From assembly GCA_036426205.1 (NCBI GenBank), contig CM071587.1:496001-560000 (forward strand): 64,000 nucleotides of DNA, in the 5' to 3' direction. The notes beneath the pieces are model-generated. The model was not told the origin of the DNA, searched no databases, and saw only the letters and a program-made list of their open reading frames with translations. This DNA comes from Ascaphus truei. Lineage: Eukaryota; Chordata; Amphibia; Anura; Ascaphidae. Positions 49,265 through 59,600 of the stretch are shown here, in pieces; within the stretch, counting starts at the first letter, position 1, and the number at the start of each line of letters is the position of its first letter. The position numbers were made by a program, and so were the translations under genes.

Positions 49265-49494
49265 CAACTCAACCCCCTTATAACGCTGCTCTTGGGGTCC
49301 AAAGAAACACATTGCGTTATAAGCGGATCGCGTTAGAAATAATGTACAATTGTTTGCATCGTACAATAAAGTATTTAAGACACCAATAATCGCGTTGTAA
49401 AGTATTTATAGATCCGAAAGTTGGGAGCCACGCTTGCATCGCTATATAAGCGGATCCGCGTTGTAACGGATCGCGCTATAACAGGGTTGGGCTG
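49265..49494 (-). mobile_element. Tigger/pogo-like MITE (CAGCTCAACC family)
   Basis: The element reads in the opposite orientation (the AGCGTTATAAGGGGG end first), is flanked by TA and has slightly mutated ends. Confidence 0.7.
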
Positions 49495-49916
49495 TAATTG
49501 TTGTATGAAATCACAATGGGAATTATTCTGGTAAAATGAGCACATTCGGATGGCAGAGTGACCGCTATGTTGCAGAATTCTGCTAGGCAATGGATTGCAC
49601 TAAATAAAGAAAGTGACCTTTATATATTGTCCGTTTGTATTTTATGCTCAGTGACTTATTCGTTGTTGTTACTGTAAATGGTTTATTCAATAAGACCAGC
49701 AGAGCACTTTGCCAGAATTGATTAAATCTGTCCTATCATTCTCCTGCTCACGGTCACTGCTCTAATTGGTCATTTACTTAACAGAGTAAAACAAGATAAA
49801 AAAAAAACATAAAGGTCTTTGTATTAAAGTACTGAGATCCCGGATCTCCCTTATCCTCATTTTACTACATAGAGCCAACATACAATATATTTTATATTTC
49901 ATTTAAACCAAGTACT

Positions 49917-50010
49917 ATATATATATATATTAGGTTTGTCGAACACTATATATATATATATATATATAGAGATAGAATATATATATATATATATAATATA
50001 TATATAGATA
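49917..50010. repeat. TA microsatellite tracts
   Basis: Three interrupted (TA)n runs. Confidence 0.9.
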
Positions 50011-50158
50011 GTCATTGGTATGGCAGTTAGCACTCACGTTTATGTAGAAGGCATATGCTTGTCCCATAGCGTAGAAATAAGTGTGTAGAAACTAGGGGGA
50101 TCCTGATAACAAATTGAGACAGCACACCGCAGATGTAGAAAAGAAAGTGTATTAAGAA

Positions 50159-50389
50159 CAGCTCAACCCCCTTATAACACTATGCTTGGGGTCCAAAGAA
50201 TCACACCGCGTTATAAGCGGATCACGTTAGAAATAATGTACCACTGTTTGCATTGTACAATAAAGTATTTAAGACACCAATAACCGTGTTGTAAAGTTTT
50301 CATAAATATGAAAATTGGGAGCCGTGCTATAAGCCGCACTATAAGCGGTTTCACGTTACAACAGATCACGTTATATCGGGGTTGAGCTG
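50159..50389 (-). mobile_element. Tigger/pogo-like MITE (CAGCTCAACC family)
   Basis: Opposite orientation, with ends cagctcaacccccttata and gttgagctg followed by TA repeats. Confidence 0.7.
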
Positions 50390-50529
50390 TATATATATAG
50401 AGAGAGAGAGCATAGCATTGGAACAAAAGGCACTCCGTAATAACAGTCACTGGTGAGGGTGCAGATCCTATAATGAAGAATAAGCAATACGATACCGTTT
50501 TTGAAGACGAAATCAACAGGTAGCACTCC

Positions 50530-50640
50530 AGAATTGATCAAAAAAGTGTATTGAAAGAAGAGACACAATACCCGACGTTTCGGTCCAGGTGTGTGACCTT
50601 TCTCAAGGTGGTGCTTGAAGATTCCTGAAAATATCCAGGA
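50530..50640 (-). repeat. Hammerhead-like motif fragment
   Basis: The - strand reads CTTGAGAAAGGTC, loop, GGACCGAAACGTCGGG (50571-50610), one half of a fold-back element related to that at 5298. The other arm is not recognised. Confidence 0.5.
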
Positions 50641-51466
50641 AATCATCTTACACAGGGCTGCCAACAGGGGCGGACAGAAGGGACAAATGTCCCAGGCCCG
50701 GTGGCCGGACAAAGGAGTTGCCGCCGAGCCCCGGCTCTCCCCACCTGCTGGCCTCTTCCTCTCTCTGTCCCACGCCGAGCCCTCTAATGTCAGTGCGCGA
50801 CGGGCCTCTCTGACAACGGCGCTCCAGAAGTAAACTTGGCCCAGGTTCCTGCGCATGGCGGCATGAGTGGATGCCCGGCGCACACTGAAGTCAGAGGGTC
50901 CAGAGTGGGACAGAGAGAGCAAGAGGTCTTATTCGAGGGGTCCCTGCTTTTATACTGCAATTATTCATTTCTATTGCACCGCTTCTATTTAGCCAGTTGA
51001 AGACTGCCCAGGACATCCTTCTCACTGTAACCCCTATTAATAAACTTCTTTCCATAAGCTGTAACTATCCATCTCTTTCCTCTGGGTCACTCACTATCCA
51101 AGCCCCCCTGACCATCTGATAATAGGATAAACCTTGCTTTGAGGGGTAACGGGTGTAGTCTCCTCGCCTGGAGGAGAATGTACAGTATCTGTCCGTCTCT
51201 TTGGTAAAAATTAATTTAAGGTTCTTTCACTTGATAACTGGTTACGTCTGATCTGTAGAAATTCTTACCTCCAAGTACACAACCGGAAAAAACCCTGGAA
51301 ATTATCTTACACATCCCCTATTTATCTTATCGGCATCGCTTGACCTAAACATATGAAGGGAATATTAAAAGAGATAAACATCAACAGTGGACGACTAAAC
51401 TTAAATGTATTTTCAGTATGTCCTATGACACTATCTTAATACACAGACATTGCTATATATCTTGAT

Positions 51467-51890
51467 TAGAGATGGGCGGTTTATGGGCGGTTTATGGGCG
51501 GTTTATGGATCTGCCGAAGATCGGCCGGTTCCTTTGGTCAACAGATTTCCGCGGGTCAATCTCAAAAAAGGGCGATTTGCCGTTTGCGGATTCTCTGTTG
51601 TTATTGACAATACAATCCGCCGATTCCACCATCCGAACGCGGTCAACGGTAGAGAGGAGAGCAAGATGATCATCCCCAGACTTCAGCAACCAGACGGAGA
51701 GAACTGGCCGGGATCGGATTCTTTAAAGCCGACGTCGCATTGCGGAATCCGCGGATTGTATTGTGACAATTCGCCAGTGTGTTTTATCCAATGGTGGTTT
51801 TGGTTTAATCCTCGATGATCGAAACTGTAACAATCTGTTGGTGGATTTTACACCGCGGAACGGATTTTGCATGGAAAACTCAAGAGATTT
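51467..51890. mobile_element. ATCCGC-rich TIR element
   Basis: Starts tagagatgggcgg with three copies of gggcggtttat and contains gcggattctctgttgttatt and ttttgcatggaaaa. Reads in reverse relative to 32651. Confidence 0.5.
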
Positions 51891-52426
51891 CGGCTAGTCC
51901 ATCTAAAAATCTTGAATTGCGTTCGCTTGACAACTCACTTGAGCTACAATTACGTTATGCATTTCAAAGAGCCCAAAACAGGGAGCAAAAGTTCATCGAA
52001 CATTGTTCACAAAGAAAGGAAACAAGTATAACATTTACTTAACATTTATCTTGGAATATAATGAATGGTTAGTGTCCAGTAGGATAGGTCACTGTTTGTC
52101 ACCGAAGAGTACGTTCCCTTCACTAAACAACAATGCCCTTATACACCCCGGGTTATATAAAGATCAGAACTCTGCTCTTATCTTCTGGTGAGAGAGGAGG
52201 AAAGAACACGGTAGGGAGACACCAGCAAGACCGACCCAGGTGAGAAACAATATTTGAAGACCAGATTCATACAAAATGTGATTATTGAAATATGTTCAGT
52301 TCATTTACATTGTGTCAGCTACACAAGTCGGACCTGGCTAATATTTGACAGACATTCGGGGAATGAGGCTGTAAATTATCTGTTAATGTACAGCAGGTTG
52401 TCCCATGGTCTCCAGTTCAGAGTCAC

Positions 52427-52470
52427 CCCTGAAGAAGCCGTTGATCTCAGTGAAACACACGTCGGGTGGG
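52427..52470 (+). repeat. Hammerhead-like motif
   Basis: CCTGAAGAAGCCGTTG, then AGTGAAACACACGTCGGG resembles the same CTGANGA...GAAAC...GTC layout. Weaker than the copies above. Confidence 0.4.
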
Positions 52471-52989
52471 ATCTTTCCTTGGGCCCTGATAATTTGTTGC
52501 TCCATTCCCCCATGCCGGATGCCTACAGTGAATGACTGGAACTATCGTTGATTACATCTTCACATCTCTATGATTTTTCATTTGCAGTGACATCATGAGT
52601 TGCCAAGTATTGTACACCCCGTCAGGCCGACGTTGTGTGACTGTGCTATTATTATTATGTATATACTTTTAGAGATGGTGGTAGCCTCTTGTAGAAGTCA
52701 TATTAGTAGCCGTTCACTGGTATATAGTTCATGTCACCCTGCGTGGTGGTTTTTCAGCTTTGATTACTTTTGTGTTGAGATCCGACTGCCCAAGTCATGG
52801 CCGTGAGCGAAACGTTACATCCCGAGTATCTTTGTGTGCACGCAGACATTGGACGGCAGCTTTAATTGCAGATTGTCACATAAACGCATTAGACTTTTTC
52901 TAGGACATTTGGTCGCTGGCATTTTGCCGCAATCAAATAACCGCCGGTGCTTCGCAGCAATTCACCCTGCCGTGGGCCACTTCCCCACT

Positions 52990-53450
52990 AAGGTAAGTCC
53001 CTAACGTTAACCCTCATCCTAAAAACCCTAACTTTAACCCGTAATACTTACACTACCCCCTACCCCTGAATCTTTAACTGCTTACCCTACAACCCCCTAC
53101 CCTAAACCCTTATCCTACAACCCCCACCCTAAACCCGTATCCTACAACCCCCTACCCTAAACCCGTATCCTACAACCTCTTAACCTAAACCCTTATCCTA
53201 CAACCTCCTACTCTAATCCCTTATCCTACAACCTCCTACTCTAATCCCTTATTCTACAACCTCCTACCATTAGCCATTAGCCTAAATCCCCCTTACCCAA
53301 AACTCTTATTCTACAACCCCCTACCCTAAGCCTTTATACTACAACCCCTACCCTAAGACCTTACCCTAAAACCCCTACCTTTAGTCCTTATCCTACAGCC
53401 CCCTACCCTAATCTCTTATTCTAAAACCCCTTACCCTAAGAACAAAATGA
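52990..53450 (+). repeat. Telomere-like degenerate minisatellite
   Basis: About 20 units of ccctaccctaaacccttatc then ctacaa type, a 22-28 base period containing CCCTAA. Not a pure telomere array. Confidence 0.8.
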
Positions 53451-54419
53451 ACAAATTAACCCTAACTATAGCGCTTAACCTATATAAAGTGTGAACTACA
53501 CGTGAATTAAATAACCTGTGCAATATTGTGCAATATACTAACCAATTGTGATAACAAGAGGCCAAAGCTGCCAATGGCTTCCCACAATGCAAATTATCTC
53601 AAATCTGCATACAAAACTGTAATGATGATAAAATAAGGATACCTGGCGCTTTAGAAAACCATTGTGTCCATAAGAAACAAAACCAGTCTTTGAAGAATGT
53701 CCCAGAGTCCAAAACTTGAAGTGGAAGGCTGTGGATTTTCTTCACTGCTGTTACTTTCCTATTCACCTGGAAATGATAGAAGGGTACACCATTGCACAGT
53801 ACTACTAATTACTGATGTTAACCCCTTACATGCAACTTTCCCAGTGCAGACTGAGTCCACTTACAGGAGTGTCTCTTTCAGGATACAGTGGAGACAATCT
53901 GTGCTTTAATCCCTTTAACGTCCGTATGTACCACGAATCCCCCATGTACTTCCTTAGTCTCTTGGAATTTCGTGATTCCCAGAATCACCCGAACTCCACG
54001 AGCCCCCAGAGAGGGAGAGTGAACAATTGTATAAGGGGGTCACAAATGTATTAAACGGCTTCAACAAGCCTAACAAACAGGCTAAGACAAGCCTGCAACG
54101 CATGAACAAGTAAAATATGATACTCGAAGAAAGTCCACTCAGATGGTTTCCCATAACAATATATTAGCAGCATTGGTCGTGTCTTACTTAATCTCCGGCC
54201 CTCTCTGCTGTTGTGCCATCTTATTAACACACACTTTTTTGGTATACAATATCATTTTATTAAGTAATAAATGTAATCAGAAGGTGTGAGTGTGGGAATG
54301 CCCCCGGAATGCCCCCACATTTCCTTCCTGGGGAGAAACGCTAATACGCAGGCGAAAAGGAAAGAGATGTGAGAAGGGGAGTCTGGAAATACTGGGAAAG
54401 AGAGGCAGAAAGGAACTTA

Positions 54420-54738
54420 AGGCCGCGTTTATAGTGGGCGCACGTGCGACGGAGTGCATGGCGCCGCTCGAGCGACTTGTGCTCATAGGGTTTGCGCGAT
54501 GGGGAGGCGTAGCAGGGGCATGGCCATGACGTCACGCGAGCGGTTCGCCCTCATTGGCTGAACCGCGCACGTGACGCGGCCGCGCGCCCAAAAAAAAACA
54601 AAATGATTTTTCGTCTTTTCAAAAATCTGCCGCGCGGTCGCTCTTAATTCCGCACGTGGTTGCGCACACGATGGGCGGCCTCATAGAGAAGAGGTCTGTT
54701 GCACGCGTGTGCCGCCGCTCCCACTATAAACGCAGCCT
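54420..54738. mobile_element. GC-rich TIR element (AGGCYGCGTTTATAGTGGG)
   Basis: The left end aggccgcgtttatagtgggc is matched by the inverted right end gcccactataaacgcagcct type sequence. The CpG-rich interior carries no open frame of note. Confidence 0.6.
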
Positions 54739-54989
54739 GAGAAACCAGCACAGGATATCCGTATTAGAGCAGCTATAAATTAGTCTGACATCTAAATTGC
54801 GAGGACAAACGCCGGGCTGGTTTTGGAAAAGACAAATAGTTGGCAAAATGTGAGGGAGACGGTCGTGCAACTCTCAGCGCCGAGCGAAAGGCCAATATTA
54901 CGCAGCACCACTTAATGAGCGCGGCCTTGAGTGTATATCGTTGTCTCGTCAATGCAACAGAGTACTTTATTACAAGACTTGTAATATCT

Positions 54990-55605
54990 GTCATATGAGT
55001 AGCTCCAAGGCTGAGAAGTAACACCTCATACATAAACCTTGGCCCCCTGCAGACGCACTTACCAGAACACCCTCCTACTTTCTCTGTACGTTCTTCCTAC
55101 CAACCAATCAGATTGTAAGCTCTTTGGGATAGGGACTCCTTTTCCCAAATGTTACTTTTATTTCTGAAACACTTTATGTGTTATTTACAGCAGGGCCCCG
55201 CTTCTCGGCGCTTCGCTTCTCGGCGATCCGCTGATACGGCGGATCGGAGAAGGGGGCTGCCATCTTGGATTCTCCTTGGATTCTGAGTCGCGCATGCGCA
55301 GATCGGGCGGCTGCGCCCGGCGCGCATGCGCAGACCGCAGGTTGCGCGCGCATACCATAGGTTGCGCGTGCAAACCATAGGTTGCACATGCGCAGAACGG
55401 CAAAAATGCCGGTTTGCGCATGCGCAGAAGTGAAAATCGCCGGATCCGCTTTCAAGGCGATTTTCACTATACGGCGGGCCTCTGGAACGGAACCCGCCAT
55501 ATACCAGGGGCCCTGCTGTATATTATTTATATGATTGCCACGTGTATTACTGCTGTGAAGTGTTATGTACATTAATGGCGCTATATAAATAAACACATAT
55601 ACATA
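54990..55605 (+). mobile_element. L2-type LINE 3' tail, interrupted
   Basis: It shares ccttggccccctgcagacgc, then ttgtaagctc, then aatggcgctatataaataaa with the element at 24595-24955. The middle is displaced by the nested TIR element. Confidence 0.65.
55188..55518. mobile_element. TIR element (CAGCAGGGCCC family) nested in a LINE tail
   Basis: The ends cagcagggcccc and ggggccctgctg are inverted and flanked by TA. The element splits an L2-type tail into 54990-55187 and 55519-55605. The interior is CpG-rich and holds internal gcgcatgcgcaga repeats. Confidence 0.7.
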
Positions 55606-55869
55606 CTCACATACATACATACGTCACCCGTTCCGACATTATATAACAAGAAGCTGCACAACATAGCAGAATATATGTTGCACTCACGCAAAAATAAACT
55701 CGATGAGAAACCAAAAAACTTCATATGAATTACACAAAATGATCAAAAGATATAACAGCAGAGAATTGGCACAAATACCTGCATTGCTTTCAGCGTTCAG
55801 GTAACGGCCCTTTATCCAGCCACAAAACGTTTCCCAGTATTGTTACATTTAAGGTCGTTTTGGAAACGA

Positions 55870-56252
55870 CTGTGAGGTGAGAATCCGCCCAAATCCGTTA
55901 CCTGGATTTTATCGCCTCCCAAATCCGTTCCGCGGTGTAAAATCCGCCATCGGATTTGGTGCCGGTTTAAATCCTTGCGGATTCATAAAAATAAAAAAAA
56001 ACGCCATTGGATACAACCCGCGGACGGATTTGTAGAGTCCTATCTGCGGATGTGGCAATCCGTTGGTGGATTCTTAAAATTCCGTTCGCGGGTGTCGGAA
56101 TCCGCGGAGTGTATTGGTAATAATTGAAAAATCCGCAAAAAAAACGTGAAATCGCCCTTTTTGTGATTGATCCGTTGAAATTCACGAACTAAAGGAAACG
56201 GCCAATCCACTGCGGATCCAAATTCGTCAAAAACGTTCGCCCGTCTCTATTC
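55870..56252. mobile_element. ATCCGC-rich TIR element
   Basis: Contains cccaaatccgttacctggat and ends tcgcccgtctctatt. Same orientation as 32651. Confidence 0.5.
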
Positions 56253-56284
56253 CGCATCCATAGAAGTGTCACCCATGGGTGGTT

Positions 56285-56325
56285 TATGTCTGAGGAAGGG
56301 GTTGTCCCCCCGAAAACATTACATT
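56285..56325 (+). repeat. Hammerhead-like motif
   Basis: CTGAGGA, then a GGGG/CCCC stem with a GTTG-type loop, then CGAAAACAT: the hammerhead consensus with one core substitution. No second arm was identified. Confidence 0.45.
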
Positions 56326-56551
56326 GACTCTACCTTTCTTAGGCAGAACACTCCAGCAATTATATGGACACTACTGCTTGGGGGCCGCCATATTTTTTGT
56401 TTCTTGATTCATAGAAGTGCCCGTGCAGGAGATATTTCCATGCCTTGTCCAATGTCAACATTAACCCCTGCCCGGCCGTCTCCCTGCAGCCCACCCCCTC
56501 CTCACAGTCTCTCTGTAATGCTCACTGTGTTTCCCTATCATCAGATTCGAG

Positions 56552-56660
56552 ATGTTTGAAGCTACAATCCTTGTGCTCCTGTGCAGTCTGACGGCCAACA
56601 GCCAAGTCTTTGGCGACCCCATGATTCAAATGAAAATGTGTGACAACAAATTGGAAGAGG
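56552..56660 (+). CDS. Gene C exon 1: signal peptide
   Basis: The start codon lies seven bases after a possible UTR acceptor (cctatcatcag), the same arrangement as gene B. It encodes MFEATILVLLCSLTANSQVF, a hydrophobic signal peptide, then DPMIQMKMCDNKLEEG. The donor G|gtaagt is phase 1, as in gene B. Confidence 0.85.
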
Positions 56661-59600
56661 GTAAGTAAAGTGTAGTGATTTCTACAAGTGACCGGTCATT
56701 ATCAGGTTAAATGCCTGTGATTTTGGGAGCTGCTACAAGACCCCCACCCCCAACCCCCCTTAAATACCCACCTGCTCCTCACCGCCCTCTGTTTGCAAAT
56801 TCCTCCACTCTCCCCTCTTCCATATTCTACAATCAGCCCAGTAGTAGGGTGGTCCCGATTTCAGGCCAAAGTCTATTCCTGAGGTGGCCAACTCCAGTCC
56901 TCAAGGGCCACCAACAGGTATGGGCTTACAGGATATCCTGCTTCAGCAAAGGTAGCTCAATCGGTGGCTCAGTCACCGACTGAGCCACCTGTGCTGAAGC
57001 AGGTATTTCCTGAAAAGCTGACCTGTTGGCCCTTGATGTGTGGAGTTGACCACCCCCAGCCTATACCCATGGTCACGTTTCTCCTCGGGCTGCCACAGGC
57101 TGCAGACACAATTCAATACCACGTTAAACCATATATTTTCCCAAGACTATGAAGAAGGGCAGGTTGGCACATTAATGCAGCCGGTACCCCTATTGGTATA
57201 ACGCATCCCCAAATTCAGTACTCAGAAACGCCACTAAACCATTCCAAAAATATATTCTTCTTTTTATGTCTTGCTTCAACAACTTGTGATGTTAATGAAA
57301 GTAACTTTTCAGTGATCACTCACGTAATAAAATTGAATGGACGATATATGCTGAGGGGAGAGATTATAGGATCCTTCCTGAGCCAGGAGACACGAGGACA
57401 TGGCAATTCTGGGGAACGGAGAAGAGGCGACAAAGTCCGGACTCTGTGAGTGATCGTGAAGACGGTAACCACAAAATATCGGGGGGTTGAGATATCAAGG
57501 CAAAAGGTGTGCCATCGCATGCCACCAAACGGCTCCGTCTGTGTCCATGGCCACACAAACACTGTCACCTTCAGTGGGACTTATCACAAACTTGCACCAG
57601 TTACCTTTATACTGTACACCAGGGGTGTGCAACTCCAGTCCTCAAGGGACACCAACAGGTCAGGTTTTCAGGATATCCCTGCTTCAGCACAGGTGGCTCA
57701 ATCAATGGCTTGGTCTTCAACTGCACCACCTGTGCAGAAGCAGGGATATCCTGAAAACCTTACCTTTTGGGGGCTCTTGAGGACTGGAGTTATACATAGA
57801 CACCATCGTTTATAATAATTTGGGGCGCTACAATATTTCTCTGCTACTAAATGCCCCACAACCTCCTCACGTGGCTCATTTTACTATATTAAGCTTCAAT
57901 GGGCCTAAAATCTTTTTTACAGAAATTCTGGGCCAGAAACGACATTTCTCTCTTCTTGGGAGCTATTCATTAAGCTGCAATAGTGCCATTCGGGACTCAC
58001 TGGGGCCTATTCTGGTAGCTCCGAAGTGTGACAAACCGCATCTAAAGATCCCTTTCCGATGGGATGGGCACGCTTTGCTATGCTGTAAGCCCTTCTCACA
58101 ACTCCAATCCGTGTCTAAATAGCTATTTTAGAAGCGGTTCCCCTCCGGCTCTGCCAATCCCACCGGCTTGTCAAAAAAGCTTCAAACTCTGCAATTCTCG
58201 TACAGTAGCTCCGTTCTACAAACCGCTTCTAACAAATAAAAAAACAAATTCACGCTACCTCAAGGGTGGCGAGGTTGTGATAGAAACCACTGACCTTTCC
58301 ATCCCGTCTCTTTGTTATCATTCTTTTGTTCTAGGTTACAAGCTATTAACGTTTCCTTTAGCAAAATAAAAGTTCGAGTCCTACCCCGGAAAAGCATGGA
58401 AGTGTCTTTCCAAAGCAGCATAGTCGCCGAAAGCACATCGTAAGTAAAACTGTCTCTTCCCATCGTGGTTACACGAGTCCTGGCAGTGCAATGTGTGGCA
58501 GGCTTCTGGCACTGACATCGTCGATGTATCGGTGCCACACATAATCCTTACACGACTTGGTGGCATGTGAGCCCTCCTACTGTCTCTGACAGTACTCCCT
58601 CCATACAGATGTAGAAAGACTTCCTGTGCTCGACGCCACGGACGAACAAACAAACGTCCGCGGCGCAAGGGGCAGTTTCTGCTGTGGTAGAGCTGTGAGG
58701 GTCCTTGCATCTGAATGGGACCCTCCAGAAAACTTCTGGCATACAAGTAAATCTCAAGAAACTGTTCTTTTTTGCACTTCTCTCCTGTAACTAACCTTTT
58801 CTTGCACTCTTCCCCCAGGAATAAGCCAAGAGTCCGTTTCACTGTTGTTACCGAGACCTCTGCTATCATCCAGCTCAGGAAAGAGGATAGGAACTTAAGT
58901 TTCACTGTGGAGAAATGTGACGTGTTTATAATAGACGTAAAATATAATCGGTGCGTATTAAATGGGCGTGTAATGTATAAAACATCCGATTCCTCTCTGT
59001 TATTTGCTTTGTGATGAATGTTGGAAACACACAAAGAGGAGAATATTAAGGAGCAGGTCCAATTCAAATGTTAATTCAGTCAAACAGTTAAAAAAAGGAA
59101 AAGTCAGCAATATATATATATGTATACAGCTCAACCCCGTTATAATGCAATCCGCTATAACGCAAATCCGCTTATAACGCGATGCAAGCATGGCTCCCAA
59201 TTTTCGTATTTATGAATACTTTACAACACTATAATTGGTGCCTTAAATACTTTATTGTACAATGCATACAATTAAGCGATTACTATAACAAGGCAAATTT
59301 CCCTAGCCAATTCCAATCAGGCTTTCTCCCCAAACACTCCACGGTAACAACCCTGCTAAAAGTTTGCAATGAAGTCCAGTGTGGAATGGAACAGGGACAA
59401 CTCACTGGTGCAATAGTCCTAGATTTTGCAAAGGCTTTTGATACTGTTGATCATGCTATCCTGCTTAACAAACTCCAGAGCTCTGGAATAGGGAAGCATG
59501 CTTTAAACTGGTTTCAGTCCTACCTATCAGGTAGATCCCAACATGTGTCCATCTCAGGCTCTAACTCCAACCCCTTGGATATCACCTGTGGCGTCCCGCA

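Larger units (their letters stand above)
48241..56551. other. Intergenic region between genes B and C
   Basis: No coding exon supported. Contents: a GT microsatellite (48335-48366), two Tigger-like MITEs in inverse order, TA-rich stretches, hammerhead-like motifs, two ATCCGC-family repeats, a telomere-like degenerate minisatellite, a GC-rich inverted-repeat element and an interrupted LINE tail. The 5' UTR exon of gene C was not identified. Confidence 0.55.
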
